Shown here: in pieces, positions 41,517-55,776 of the stretch
Position numbering within the stretch: the stretch's first letter is position 1
How the letters are laid out: each line of letters opens with the position of its first letter
Assembly (NCBI GenBank): GCA_916700875.1
Contig: CAKAKS010000039.1
Coordinates: 14,977,139 to 15,041,138 of the forward strand
Reading direction: 5' to 3'
DNA length: 64,000 bases
From: Sebastes aleutianus
Lineage: Eukaryota > Chordata > Actinopteri > Perciformes > Sebastidae
Notes under the pieces: generated by a model
Seen by the model: the letters and a program-made list of their open reading frames with translations, nothing else
Told to the model about the DNA's origin: nothing
Databases searched by the model: none
Position numbers and translations under genes: made by a program

Positions 41517-43717
41517 CAGACAGAGGAGGAAAGAACACAAAATAGAAAGGGAGATGGATTCTTACGATAACCTCGCTGCCCTTACTGAAGCACTGTAAAC
41601 GTTGAGGTTTGGAGACCATCAGCATGTTGAATCTTGTACAACAAATACCAGATTTATTCAACATTATCATTATAATCAACATTATCTGTTCCAGCCTGCC
41701 ATCCCCTCACTGGAAGCTAAAAGAGACACACCGACGTTGCCAAAGTTGGACTCAAATTACTGATGCAGCATCAACTCTGCTGTTATTTCTAATCTTCTTT
41801 GCTGCACCACTGACTCTATTCAGCCAGTTATTATTGGGCTTGTATTTCTGCACCTATTCATTATAACAATGGAATGCATTTACATGACTTTCATTAGGTC
41901 TCAGAGGAGCGCATTGACGATAACGTGCGTGCCAGCGAAGCGTGACCTCCGTATCCCAAAAGTCTACCTCTCAGGTGTGTTTTTAATCTATTGCTTTGGG
42001 GAACGCTCGGTGTTCATGTCTGGTGCTGGCTTGCCCGTTGGAAGCCATACATCACTCTGTAACAGTATTTCAAAACAATTGAGAACAATTAAGAGCAGTT
42101 AAGCACCCAATTACCAACACATTCGGATTATTGTGGAACCTCAGCATCGTTACAGAGAATATCAATGCTAATGTGGTCACAATGCACACTGAGGTGATTC
42201 AGTAAGTCACTTACTTCTCCTATAAACCTAAGATTTAACCGACCAATTTAGACTAATTGGAAACAATTTGCAGCAGTTAGGAGTTTCAATAAAAAGGAAG
42301 GCCTCTTATAGAGCGGTTCGATCGGGGCCCACAATGGAGGCACATAAAGTTCTGGGTGGAAAGGGCTCAGCAAGGTGGGAGACATGAGTAAAACCAGGTG
42401 TGTGTGTGTGTATTGTAAGAATTTGTGTACGGATATTTGTAATAAGGCCCTCAGAGAGAGTCTTGTGTGGCACCTGAATGGGCCATAAAAACACCTTCAC
42501 CTCCATTAGACCATAATGAGCGCTGTGTCAGTCTGCTGGATACTGCACCCTGGCTGCTACCACACAGCTCCAGCCTTCACCGGAGAGGAAATGAGGAGTG
42601 ATTGGTACAATGACTCACTGTGAAGTGAAAGTGGCACTGGGACAAGCCAGGGATATACGCTAGCAGTAGTGGCAGGGTTTCCATCCACCGTTGATGCTTA
42701 TTAACCTGCAGGGTGTTGGTGCCGAAACAGGAAGCGACTTGTAGCCGTTGCGTCTCTGTGCGTGCGTGTGGCTGCGTGTGGGAACGATAAAAGTAGCAGC
42801 TCAATGTTTTAAATATGCGATTTCGCTCTCATTGCTCCGTGTTAGCGCACACCTCCCTCTTCAACACTGTCACAGGCTGGTAACACCTAATTGTGTCATG
42901 CAACAATAATCCTCTAACGGCTGATTGCATGAACACAGATGGAGCAGTGTGTGGAAGCACATAGGAAATATGTGGTGTGAATAAACCTGAACAGATGAAG
43001 CTTCAGCAATGCTGACATGCAACATGAGATATGGAATCATTTCAGCCACTTCAATCCTGTGTTTATTTACATAACATGGAACATATTTAGCAGTTACTTT
43101 TGTAGTCGTATTATTGTAATCCCGATGATGACTAAGTTGCTGTAAGTGAAGACTGGTTGTGTGTTGGTAGCTCTCTGGGCCACTAAGCTGCCCGACTGTG
43201 ACACCCATAACAAGAGAAATGGGCAATAAATAGAGGCGAGGAAGAGGAGAGGAGAGTAAAGCAGTGATAAAGTTTGGAAAATGAAACCCTTTATCTGCTT
43301 TTCATTTGCGGTAATGGCCATTAGCTCAGTTTGTGCTAGTTTGCAGTGAATATTTAACCTTTCAAATCAAGGGGGTCATTCCTTAGAATCACTAGAAGGA
43401 GCCAGTTATAAATCTAAAGGGTTTTATTTTTTTCCGCATGGGATTGCTCATTAGATCGGAGCGGTGCAACTGAAACCAATACCATATGGTTGTAAACGGA
43501 AGGAACTCAATTAGCGAGCTAACAGGGTCAAATGAGGGCGTTGGGTTTCAAGAGAGAGATGGACAGACGGAAAAGAGGACGCTACATATGGTGGTGGACC
43601 GAAACATAGGGAGACAAAGCTACGCGATTCTCATTGATTCTCAGCGATTCTCAGGATATTCAGAAATAAGTCACAAAATGCAAATGAGTAAGGCAACCTT
43701 AAATATTTTTATACTAG
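39410..43717. other. Non-coding, with a long (GA)n tract
   Basis: Only the GA microsatellite at 41451-41515 stands out. Open frames here, including one of 150 codons at 39621-40073, show no conserved motif and no splice-consistent extension. Confidence 0.55.
41451..41515. repeat. (GA)n microsatellite
   Basis: About 32 uninterrupted GA units. Confidence 0.95.
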
Positions 43718-44322
43718 GGCTGTCAATTGATTAAAATATTTAATCATGATTAATCGCATAATAGTTCATGCTTAATCACGATTAGTCCCAAATTAATCAC
43801 ACATTTTTCCATCTGTTCAAAATTGACCTTTAAAGCAGATTTGTTAAGTATTTCATACTCTTATCAACATGGTAGTGGGCAAATATGCTGCTTTATGCAA
43901 ATATATGTATGTATTTATTATTGGAAATCAATTAAAAACACAGAACAATTACAAATATTGTCCAGAAATCCTCACAGGTACTGCATTTAGCATAAAAAAT
44001 ATGCTCAAATCATAACATGGCAAATTCAAGCCCAACAGGCAACAACAGCAGTGTGCTGACTTGACTATGACTCATGAACTCATATAGCGCAAGTTTGGCG
44101 TGTTATTTATCCTTCGCAAAAAGATAGTATGACCTGGGTGGTACCAATGGATTTATGAGGTTTCCTAGTTTCATATGATGCCAGTATCTTCACTCTAGCT
44201 TTAAAACTGAGCCTGCTACAACCTTCGAAAGATCGTTTACGTTAATGCGTCAAATAAATTAGTGGTGTTAAAACTAATTTGCGTTAACGTGTTATTATTG
44301 AGTTCATTTTGACAGCCCTAAT
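43718..44322 (+). mobile_element. hAT-like miniature element, second copy of the 7650 family
   Basis: The ends TAGGGCTGTCAATTG and inverted TAGGGCTGTCAAAATG match. The flanking 8-mers TTTTATAC and ATTTATAT share six bases. The interior matches 7650-8144 in reverse orientation (ATTAATCGCATAATAG; TATTTCATACTCTTATCAACATG; AAATATGCTCAAATC). Boundaries within two bases. Confidence 0.8.
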
Positions 44323-46544
44323 TTATATCCGTTAGGGTGAACATATCTAGCTCAAAGGAATAGTAACAGAAAACACACTTATAACAAATAAGCGTTTTCA
44401 TCAATGCAAACAATTCAATAATATTTTTCGAAGGTTCTCAAACTGTTTTACAATCTCTGGAGGTAAAATTTGCTTACAAAGTTGCATCCTCTCATCGTAA
44501 TTAAGAAACTAATAAACTGAAGAGCTCTACATTTTTATTAACCCATTTCCCCTAAAGCCTAACCTCCCATTTCTGTGGCCACAAACCAGACGCTAACCTT
44601 AAACCCCAACAAACATCCAGTGGCTTTCCTCCAGCCCCCCTCAACCCCAGCTTTTAGCTCCCTCACCCTCTAAGCCAGACCACCTGGGAAACTGTCTCTA
44701 ATCTCTGGTCTAAACTCTACCTGTCTGAAGACCCCAGCATGAATCATGACCTCATTCTGGTGAGTTAATCACATCACAAAAAGCAGCGATCCTCGCAGGA
44801 AGCAAGACTTAAAAACCAGGAAGTTCAGACAGAGGGATAGCCCGAGGCTGGTAATCAATCACGAAGTGTCTGGCGTGAGGTCACCTGCATGTGTGTGTGT
44901 GTGTTTAAAGCATTCATTGTTTCCAACATATCGTAGTCTCACATAATCTCTGACTTTGAGAATTGCCACTACATAAAGTAAGGCCTTGTCCAACCTAAAA
45001 TAGCAAAGGCGACAGGGTAAGACATTTATGTTGCCACAGCAACCACCAGTTTGAACCCATCCTGAGAGGAAACCTCATGATGACTGACATGCATTTGCTT
45101 TTATGAGAAGCACGTTTTTCAGTGATCCTTCTTGCAGAGATTACAATTGTGAGATGACCTTCACTGCTGTGGTTTGTGAATTTAGTGTGACCCCTTGTTT
45201 CCAAGGTTACAACATGGCACCGTCCAATTAGTGGCAATGTTCTGACTGAGAGGTAGACAAGCACTGATATTCTGCCAGCTTCACAACCTTTTCTCCCTCT
45301 GACAGTGGAATAGAAGGAAATGTTTTATCTTTTCCAGTGTCCTCTTTGATATTGTGCTCTCTTATTGTTTTTTACTTTTCTATACCACCGAACTACTCCT
45401 TAAGTTTCAAATCTGTTGCTGGATGTAAATCTCAACGATGATTGTTTATTATTATTTTCAAATTAGATTATACGATGTGGCCGCTTTATTCATGCCTAAG
45501 ATTGTGTCATCTAATACTTGCACTTTCTTTGCGATTTCTTACTTACCCTTACACATTTTATTCTAACGAGAGACTGCGTGTTCACGTTCATCATTCACAG
45601 TAAAACTAGAGCAGACTTCTTCAATCCCACGATCCCTTAGGGCAGAACCGAAGAACACAGGCTGTCAGCAAAGAGGAAAACAACACATCCTGGGGCCCGT
45701 GGCATGTGTCGTTAGTTAGAATTGAAATAGATTCATTCCCTCTGCTGACGGTCTGCAAGATCAGATTTTTTTGGCAACCCAGCAGTAATAAATCACATTA
45801 ATATGGAACGTATTTCATTTGATTAGCTTCCTGCCTTCATGTGCGCGCACGCACACAACCCGCAGATGCATGCTCTCGCGCACATGCAGGGAAACACGGT
45901 CGCATTTTTCAGGGAATAGCTCTGGAGATTATTATAGTGTTCATGTTTAGTCATATGCAGCTTGATACAGCACACCTGTTCCACTGACACATTGGCTGAA
46001 TGAAAGAACAGGGCTGGTCTGTAAAAGTACACTCTCCTGCTGTTTATAACGTTGCTCTCAAGTACCCTAACCCTCTCTAACCCTCTGTCTGCCTCTCTTT
46101 AATTCAGGCCCTTCTAATGGCTACAGCTGGTAGCTATGGTTAATGTACCGTATCATCATATGTGACACATCCTCCTTTCATCAGACCTCTTTACCGTACT
46201 GCAAATGTGTGTACATTATGTGTTTTAGTGCGACAGAATCCAAGCCGTGGAGTGGATTGTTTTCATAATGTCTCCATTACCGTCAGCTCTAGTATGGGTC
46301 TGAAGAAGTGTAGAACATGCTGTCAATTCAACCGTCCAGAATACAGCGAATGTATAAAATGTTAGACACTTACCCTTTTCATACACTGATGGGGTCCGTG
46401 CCCTAAAAGCCACCTTGTCTAAACTTATCTAACCTTAATGTTGCCCTTGAATTTCTTCAAGACAGTAAAACATCAACAATGTCACATAGACTGCATGAAC
46501 ATGTACTATTTGGGCTGTATGTTCCAACATATGAGCTACATCCT
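44323..46544. other. Non-coding, no recognised feature
   Basis: No gene or clear element on either strand. A short CTAACCCTCT repeat near 46067-46090 is too small to mean anything. Confidence 0.55.
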
Positions 46545-46890
46545 ACAGGAATAGTTAAACAATTTGGAAAACACACTGTTTGCATGCTTTCTTGGCAAGA
46601 GTCAGATGAGAGGGTTGATACCACTGACTTTAGTAAGTTAAATATAAGGAGAGGGCTAGCTTAGCTTAACAAAAAGAATAAAATGTGGGGGAGAATCTAG
46701 CCAGGCTCTGTCCAAAGGTAACAAAAGCCTCCTAACAGCACCTCTAAAGCTAACAAATTAACACGTTATATCTCGTTTGTTCAATCCCTGCAAAAACCAG
46801 AGGGGGGGCTATGTGCAGGACTATTTCTTGTCAGTGACTTCCTGCTTTCACACTTCCGTTTTTGTATGGATTAAACAAACAAGATATAAT
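46545..46890 (+). repeat. Dispersed repeat family, copy 1 of 3
   Basis: Landmarks shared with 55160-55345 and 61872-62110: a CAATTTGG/CAATTTCTTGCC block, AGATGAG..GATACC, GCTTAGCTTAACA-like sequence, CAGCACCTCTAAAGCT, and AATTAACACGTTATATC with TTTGTTCAATCC. An abundant percomorph repeat by recollection; superfamily not assigned. Confidence 0.75.
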
Positions 46891-46995
46891 GTGTTAATTA
46901 GTGAGCTTTTCAGGTGCTGATATGCAAATTTTGTTACCTTCAAACAGAACAAGGTAAGAAAGCGAAGTGTATTTCCGAAAATGTAGAACTATTTC

Positions 46996-47495
46996 TGCAG
47001 TGTGTTGGATCTGGCGGTATCTAGTGGTGAGGTTGCAGATTGCAACCAACTGAAGCCTCTGACGTGTGCCAAGCATGTCCTTTGAATTAATTGATGTTCA
47101 TTGAATTGATGAACTACGGTGGCCGACGCGAAAACACGAATGTTGTCAGAGTAGCGTAGGTCATTTGGAACAGAGCCAGTGCGTAGAGTGTGTATGTGTA
47201 TAGTGAGTGGTGAAGCAAGAGAGAGAGAGCGGCGGTGACGGGAGCGAGCAACGTTATCGACTCCAGCCCAAAACAGAGTTTGGTTTGTCCGTTCTGTGCT
47301 ACTGTAGAAACATAGCGGTGCAACACGGCGGACTACGTGAAGAGGACCCGCTCCCTATGGACATATAAACGACTCATTCTAAGTTAAGAAAAACACAACG
47401 ATTCTTATTTTCAGGTGATTATACAATGAAGAAAACTTAGTTATTTATATTATATTCCATTTTCTGCAAATAGATCCCCCGAAAAAACCCAGGAT
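46996..47495 (+). mobile_element. Second copy of the 19106-20293 element, uninterrupted
   Basis: GGCGGTATCTAGTGGTGAGG, GTTGCAGATTGCAACCAACT, GAACTACGGTGGCC, ACGTGAAGAGGACCCGCTCC and ACACAACGATTCTTATTTTC correspond in order to the copy at 19.1 kb. The ends are less well preserved. Confidence 0.75.
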
Positions 47496-50400
47496 GCACC
47501 ACAAAGTCATGCATGGACTTGCAACATGCATTTGAATGATGGATTCACCACAGAGGGAGAATATTTAAGCTTTTGTACAATTAAGATGTGAAATCGAGAT
47601 TGAGCAAAACAAAACTGCAATTCTTTACCAACTTGTGTATTATTAATTTTTAACTCCACCTTTGCAGCTGCAGCACAGTTTGTCATGGTGCATTGCATTT
47701 TTGCACTGTTCTATTTGTCAAAGCTTAAAGGACATCAAAGGCAGCTGTTTGCTCTTTGCCCTGGCTACAGTATAACCCTCCAACCACCTGGCTATCCATG
47801 TGGTCACCGTCTGTATATTCCATCTGTTCTGCTTCCTCAAGATTGAGCCATAAAAGTAAAATATTGGTTATGATAACACAGTTATCAACATTGTGTCCCT
47901 GTTAAAGGCTGAAAACATTGCCATCGGGTGAAGCTCTTTTATGAGCCATCACTGGATGTACAGTACAAAGAAAATGAGGGTTGATGCTTTCAGGGGTGCC
48001 GTTGAGGAAGAAGAGCGCTTGAACAATTCGGGGGCCCCGGGCTGGACATGCCAAGGATTATAGATCTCTATTGTGTTAGAGCCGTCCTCGGGCTGTTGAC
48101 AAAATCCCTAAGCTGCACCCCCGCTGACTGTAGCTGCAGCGATTTTGCAGACTCTGTCAATGAATGTCAATGTTGTAAAAACATTTTCATGGACTCACTC
48201 TCCTCTGTGGAGCGGTGGATTTTATTATTACCTTTAAAAGGAAATGGTCTGTTGACTGCCTATCCCAAAGAGCTGACACTGTCCCTCTGGGCCTGCAGGG
48301 AGTGACTGGAAGGAATGAAAGGACAGATGGAGCCAGAGAGAACTGAGACCTTTTGATGTGTGGTTACTGATAGAGCTTCGGGTTGACGCGTTTGATGTCT
48401 GTGAGCTGAGTTGAACCTGACAGGTCAAACAGTCAAACCCAGAGCACGCACCTGGAACACTGTAAAATAGATATTTTATCAAAGGATACTCAATAAAAGC
48501 CCATATATTCTAGTTTGAAAAAGTTTGTCTCCAGAAGTAGACGACATGATGCACTATGTTTTGCTGTCCAAACTCAACCTTTTGTAACAAGTGCAGATTA
48601 AGCATTTTAATACCCTCCCTCATCCTGAGATGAAAGAAAAGCTGAAGACACCTAACTCTTTATAAACACTTACAAAAGAGTCAAAGAAAACAGGAGCAGC
48701 AGCGCTTAAGTCAACTATATCTTCCTTTGTTTTCTCTCCCTCTGAAAATCTAGAAGGGGGTTTACTTCCTTTGTACAGCAGAATTATCCACAGTGAAGTT
48801 GTATTAACAGTGCATCTATTGCACAAATAGATTCTGTTGTTTATCATGATAACTTATATCAATTTTCCCATTATTTTTGAAGAACCAGGTCTCAAAAATG
48901 TGCAGAAACCGCAGTTGAAGTCATGCTGCTTTGTTGTTTTTACTTCCAGATGTTTACTTCATTATAGAGCGTATCTGTTTTTAATACAGACACTTACTGA
49001 TGTTTTTTTAAGAGCATGCAAAGCGTGTTCACTAAGGGTAAAGGACTGTAAAAAACCTGCTTTTGTGGTAGTCATAAAAGTGTTTTAGTAAAGCTTCCTT
49101 GACAGTAAAACAGTGGGAATACTCTGTATATAGCACACACACACACATACCTATACATATGCGCACACACCGACATACAGATTCAAAGACTCCCCTGATG
49201 ATGCCCCAATTAAGCTCTACCACATGGAAGCCATTGAGTGTGAAATTGAAAACAGGGACAGGGACGCCATTATAATGTCAGCGCTCCGAACTTCATAACG
49301 GCAGTTCGGCACAAGATCAGATAGTTCTCTTGTGCAGGCAGCCGGTCTCGAATCAAGATCTCCGACACTTGCGAGGAGATGAATCAGTGTTTTTTCTCTG
49401 GCTGATAGATGTGACATAAAGAAATCATCATCATCTGGTGTAAGATACACAGCCGAAATGTGAATGTTTAGGGCAGCTCTGTAATGAAGCTGCTGCAGAA
49501 CTCAATATGTGATGCTTGAACAAAGACGCAATTGCCCTTAAAATGCTCCAAACAGCGCAGCTTAAGTTCAAGTGGTTGATATATATATAAGCAAAAGAAG
49601 CCCTCGCTGAGTAGCAATTAAACACAAATATCACCGTTTCGACTGAAAAAAGGGGGGCATGAAATTAATTGGACAAATAATTAAAGTCAAGAAAAAGACT
49701 GAAGAGGCTTTTTATAATGAGCTCTTTGACAAAATCAGTGAAGGGTTACTTGCCGGGGCACTGAGGGCACAGAGAAACTGAAAAGTGAAGGAGCTTGTCT
49801 CGTGGATTTCAGTAGTTTAGCACCCTGTGGACAACACAAACAATAAAAATCTAATAATATTTCTAATTTAAGATAGAAACAAAAGTCCAGGCATACAAGC
49901 TTATTGTCTGTGATCAAATAATAGCATTGTACTAATAATATTATGCCGTAAAAATCTACAAAATAACCACATACAGTAGATAATGCATAATGAATGAACT
50001 CTCTTTATATTTCCTACTGTTCTGTTGTTAAACTAAGGCTCTTGGCTTTGGAGATGTTATTCCTCTCTGCAGCCTCGAGGCTCCAAAAACAGAGCAGCAG
50101 CAGCAGCAGCACATTCCCATCCTCTCTCCACTCCCCTCTCTCTCTCTCTCCTGTGCCCAGGTTACAAGGGGGGGTCGGAGTTGTGGTTGCAGCTCCGGGG
50201 GTCAGACCAAACCCCTGTGGGCTCTGGTCTTCAAAGGATTCCCAGGAGAACCACAACTTTGTGTGCCTCTTTTAACCCTCCTTCCCCTCGTTTGTCACAG
50301 AGCCACTCTGCTGACAGCGGACCCACTGCACTGCTCACACTGTGTGACACACAAGGTGCTGTGCTGTATGTTCACATCTCTGCACCACCATTTCCCAGAT

Positions 50401-50927
50401 ACTATCTTCTTCATCTGACCTGAGTTCACACTGTCAGCACTATTTAGGCGCCTAAACTGTTACCTCTCTTGTTAGGATTAAACCGAAGGGAGGGACCGAG
50501 AGAGTCTGCTGGGATTTACAAGACCTCTGAGGGCGAGGCATTGATATACCGATCTGTCATCTCTTTCTGTCTCCTTCTATTCCATCTGTACGTCTGCTCC
50601 CTGTAGCTGGCTGTGACGCTCCTCCTAATGTGTATTTAACGTCTCGTCTGCCCTGTCACCACGTAGTTAGGATGATGTCTGCCCCTGCCGTCCTAGCAGG
50701 ACGCGCTGTGGTTGTGATGACAGTGGAACCACTGCTCTCTGCCCCGCCGGGGCCTGGAAAGCTCTGTATCCGTCTGCCTTTTTATCCCTCCCTCCATCCA
50801 TCCTGCGCCTCCATCCCACCATCCCGCCTCTCCTGGGGTTTATGTCTCCTCATACCCCCTTTGTCACAGCTTGTTCTGTCATTACTCACACTGGCTATCG
50901 GATGACAAGGAGAGCACAGAAAAATGT

Positions 50928-50962
50928 TTGTGTGTATGTGTGTGTGTGTGTGTGTGTGTGTA
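50928..50962. repeat. (TG)n microsatellite
   Basis: About 16 TG units, with TA interruptions at the edges. Confidence 0.95.
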
Positions 50963-51139
50963 TGTACACTCAGCATCTTATTACATCGTAATCAGTGGTG
51001 TAGCAGCCAACAGCAGGGAGCAAATCACATTAAGATAATTGGGAAACACTTCATGTTGGACAGCTGGGGTTGCGCTGGATTGATTAAATAAATTTGATGT
51101 CACAGAGGAAAACCAGCTTTCCCAGAGCTGGAGACACTG

Positions 51140-51142
<3 letters not shown>

Positions 51143-51194
<52 letters not shown>
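51143..51194. repeat. (GT)n microsatellite
   Basis: About 26 uninterrupted GT units. Confidence 0.95.
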
Positions 51195-51196
<2 letters not shown>

Positions 51197-54100
51197 GTGA
51201 TAAAAGACACAAGAGAAAGATGTAGAGAAACAAGACAAAGGTTTATCGAGGTTGCCAGTGAAAAAAAAAGTACAACCAAAGCTGAGATGCTGGAGAGAAA
51301 GTCTCGCACTTCCTCTGGGAGCAAAATTGTTAAACTGAGAAATAAGCAGTGCTATTGTTTGTCATCAGCACAGGTTTCCATCCACACTCACTCAACGCCT
51401 CATAATTCTCCCAAGTGACCACTAGATGTCACTATTATCTGTGTGTTAAATCTCACTTTGACTGCCCTTGCTGACATGTTTGGCTCACACTGATAACAGT
51501 TGCCAAATTTGTTTCACAGCATTACACTGTTGTTTTCAACGCACTCCCCTCGAGTAAACTTTTGTCAAAATGATAAATCGTTTTAATGACTACTAAGCAG
51601 CTGATGATTTTGGCATGTCTGCAAACACCCCTCATAAAGTCACAAGGAATTTGTTGTGGGGATAAATGCGATAAATGTGTGATTGTGCCTGTGTTGTTAA
51701 CATTTCTTCTGAGGTCAACTCTACGCGGCATAAGGACATATTGGCTCGAACTAAGATTATGCAAATGAGCAGCAAGTAATCAAAGTTCAAGCTGAATTGT
51801 TTAAGAGTTCATTGAACTGGAATAAAAAGATGTGGAGGAAATTACTTCAGTTTGTCATCGCTGTGGCAAATTAGGCAAGGACTGAATAAATGGATTAGCA
51901 GAAATGTGTGTGCGTGCTCGGTGGGTGTGTGAGTTGGAGGGAAGAATAGGTGCATGTGTCATGCGGTTGTGTATGTGCATTAGTGTGAGCACACACTTTA
52001 TCTCACCCATATACACAGTTACACAAATGTATCTTTTTGTGTCCGCGTCGGAGACGAGATACACAACATTGCTTCCATCTTTTTTAATGGCGTACATCCT
52101 ACTCCTCCCCGTGTGTTGTCATGGTGATGTGTCCCTTCCCAACCTTTTTTTAGATAGGTATGCAGGGTTTGTTCCTCCTTTGCAATCTGACACACATACA
52201 GCAGAGCTACCATGAACATACACCTTATTACAGACTCATTGAAGAGTGTTGTGGACTGAAATTCGGTACTTACTTATCCTCAATTCATGGGGACAAGCTA
52301 AACTTATACCTGTGCTTATACGATGGACCTATTGTTAAACCTAAACCTTGAAGGGATTTGAATATTAATACATTTCCCTTTGAGTTACTTTTGAGTTTCC
52401 TCGCTCAAGTTTTCTTTTAATTTGAAAAGTCCTCATTTATAAATCCACCTTGCTCCACCCCCCTGAGGAGAACTCTTATTGCTAGGCATTAGTAATCGAT
52501 TAGGAGGAGAGACGAGGACTTGGCCGCTGCCAAAAACTTTAAACACCCAACTGATCTTATTTAGATTTAGTCAGGGAGAGGAGAAGGGAGAAAAGAGAGG
52601 TGTGGATAGACAGGCTTGACTGTCTTATCTGCAGCCTGTGGTCACATCCGCTTTTCACACCTTCTGTTCTATCTCCTGCCCACACAACACGTAAGCACAC
52701 GCACATGCACACACACTCACACACACACACAGGTACATGAACACACACACACCTAAAGACATGGTGGCTGATAGAAACGTCGCTGGATGATTAATTATCA
52801 CATGTATTGGAGATGATTTAGTTCAGTTACCGAAGCGATGGGTTGTCAACGGCATGTATAACCTGGCTTACATGATTGTGACACTGATTTGTTCATTATT
52901 GTTGCAGACAAAAGAAAAATGATTATACCAATGCCAGTATGTGCACAATTTAACACACCTGTAGCGACACTATTATCCCTATCATCTGCAGCCCGCTTCC
53001 TATTTTCCAATTTCCCGTCGTCTGCACCTAAACAAAGCCTTTGTTCCACACAAACACACACACAGAAACTCTTAACACGTTATTATCAAGGCAGACAAAA
53101 CAAACCATTTTCCTGTACGAGTGGTTTCCTATTACATTTGAACAGGAAGCAAATTAGGGTGAGGAGACAGTCGCTGATGAGCAGCGTGTGTGTCTGGATG
53201 CCAGGTGCGGCGGAGAGCGCGCTTTGCATATCAGAGAAGTGCTATTATGAGTAGAGCCATGCATACTCTGCATTAGTGGATGTAATGACCGAATGAGGGG
53301 CGACTAAATGAGGGGTTACCGTACACACCCACCCACAGGTACTCATGCTGATACACACCGGAACACACAACTAGCAACAAACTCAAACACACTCAGTCGT
53401 CTACTGTACTGTATGTGCTGAGGGCAGGGTCATCAGTAATGGAGCCGACTATGGGAGCGAAAAGCGACAGCGATGGATCCGCATCTCCATAAAACCTGTT
53501 CTCTCCTCGCAGCCGCCATACATATTCAGACGGGCCGACTGAAGCCGTGCCACGTCGTTAGCAAATGAAAAGTAGTTTAGCATGAGAATGAGCCCAGGGG
53601 TCACAGGAAGAGAGATGCACAGAGACGGAACAAATCCCACTCGGCCCGTAATTGGCCCAAGAGGAGAAAGGAGGCAAGGGAGGCCGAGGCAACGAGGAAC
53701 ATTTGTTTAATTTACCTCATAAGCATCAGATCTACGGTGCTGCCTGGATCTGGATCCACTTTTGTAAGGAACATCTGTTTGCATAATAGAGATATTGTTA
53801 TTAGACCGAGCCATCTGATATTGAAATCATTGGTTAGTGGGTTTCCATATGCAGGTAGGGTGATACTTTTGTGAGGGTTGTGAGCTCTGTTTGACACAAT
53901 GCCACACGACGGCGGCACCTCGCGGTTCAAAACATCTGATATTTTTTCTGTGAGGGTTGCAAACTAGCTATACTTTGGAAACTTTAGAGAAAACATTCTG
54001 ACAACGGTAACTTTGAGAGCAGCTGGCATCTGGCTGTTGGCAGAGATTCATTAAGGCTGGTTTGACATCTGCTTTGCCCCGAGTCCTCCACATCCGTCCC

Positions 54101-55159
54101 ACAGTGCAGCGCATCCACAATATCTCCACGTTACAATAAGACACTTGTTGACTGCGACCTGCTTCCTGTCAACTAACTTTTGGTGTAATCGAGCCCTCAG
54201 CGGTTTACAGACTCTACGGATCACACGGCTGAAGGACGGGGAGATTCTTAAAGTTTGGTGAAAGTTAAGCAACTAAAACCCCTTTAGGCTACGTTCAGAC
54301 TGCAGGCAAAAGTGGCCTAAATCTGATTTTTTCTTTATTGTGCATATGTTACACAAACTGGGCCGGACGGCCATGACAGAAGAGGCAGATGCACACAAGC
54401 CAATTAACAAATTTTAAGCCTTTTAAAAGTCCTCCTCCCTACTCCTACAGTTTTTCACCTTAGGTGCTCTCTTAAGAGCTAAGATGCTTTGTGACTAACT
54501 TTTATCTTTACCAGGATCTAGTCTTAACTGTAAGGGGAAATGTGACCTCCCACCACTCCTGTCTCCGACTCCACATCCACACACACCTCCGTACAGAAGT
54601 TACCCTGACCCTCTGGTTTGTTTCACAGAACCATCCAAGAAGCTGTCATTGGAAACAGTTTGGTAAAGGGCAAGCACTTTAAAAAAAATACTTGGCAGGT
54701 GATTGGATGAACCATCTGTCAATCAAACTAACAAAAGCAAAACCATCGCCTTCAGTGGCGTTCTTCGCTCTTCTTTCAGTGAGGAAATACTCTCCAGTTC
54801 TGATATATGTTGCTGCTGCAGCATCTACGCTAATCTCTTCAGGAGCCGTCATTGTCGCCTCGGTGTCGTCTATGGTCTCACCGGGTCTCACACACCTAAG
54901 CCACGCCCGTATCTGAATAATCAAAGCTTAAATAATAATAACACCAAACTTGTAGCTGTTGAAGGAAAATGCTGACATCCTGACCTCTACAACACTCCCT
55001 GTTCAAGATAACACTGTGCGGCAGTCCTTTATGCTGCCAGCATACAATTAGTTAGCAACATTAGTATTATAATATAGTATATAAAGTTTTTTTTTGTTGC
55101 AGAAGTAATAATTATGCCTTGCTACACTTATCTGTTGAAAATGTGTCATTTCTGTTAAT

Positions 55160-55345
55160 AGGCTTATTCAATTTCTTGCCAAGAGTTAGATGAGCAGATC
55201 GATACCCCTCTCATGTGTGTTCATTAAATATGAATCATGCGGTTCGCTTAGGTTAGCATAAAATCTGGAAACGGGGCAAAAAAATCTGCCTACCAGCACC
55301 TCTAAAGCTCACTAATAATTAACACGTTGTATCCTGTTTGTCGAA
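55160..55345 (+). repeat. Dispersed repeat family, copy 2 of 3
   Basis: Contains TTCTTGCCAAGAGTTAGATG, GATCGATACCCCTCTCATG, CCAGCACCTCTAAAGCTCAC and AATTAACACGTTGTATCC, matching the copies at 46545 and 61872. Confidence 0.75.
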
Positions 55346-55730
55346 TCCACACAAAAGTCACCCTGATGTGCCGCGGCTGTTTCACCAGCTGTTTTAACCA
55401 TGGTATTAATTTGTGCCCCACAAAGAAACACTGATGGCTGATCTGTTTGAGTATTAAGGAGTAGACAATGATGTGTACGAGCATTGCTCATTGGGACGTT
55501 TAAGAGCCAGCGCCACTGGAGGGTAAAGCCCTCCCCTGTCGGCTTTTGAAAACTCACCGGAGCAAAATATTGATTTGCTGGCGAGAATAAGTTTAGCCCA
55601 GATGTTCAGTTTACTGTTGGCTGGATAGTGCAGGGCAGAACAGGACCAGGACCGATCAGTAATCAAGATCAACACCAGTCTGAACCAATTTACACCACCT
55701 TAGAGAACCTGTCATGCTTCACTGCTCAAA

Positions 55731-55737
<7 letters not shown>

Positions 55738-55773
<36 letters not shown>
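55738..55773. repeat. (TC)n microsatellite
   Basis: About 17 TC units. Confidence 0.95.

Positions 55774-55776
<3 letters not shown>

Larger units (their letters stand above)
47496..55159. other. Non-coding, microsatellites only
   Basis: Contains (TG)n tracts at 50928-50962 and 51143-51194. The start of a TIR-like motif (CTACGTTCAGACTGCAGGC) lies at 54289-54307 without a partner end. No coding exon recognised. Confidence 0.55.

Noticed and set aside
46067..46090. Interstitial telomere-like repeat
   Set aside because: Only two imperfect CTAACCCTCT units; too short and not the TTAGGG unit.
54289..54307. TIR element beginning CTACGTTCAGACTGCAGGC
   Set aside because: The motif looks like a transposon end, but no inverted partner was found nearby, so an element cannot be bounded.
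54679..54924. 81-codon ORF on the minus strand, open on both strands
   Set aside because: The region looks like part of a dispersed repeat, but I could not define ends or a second copy, and no protein domain is visible.
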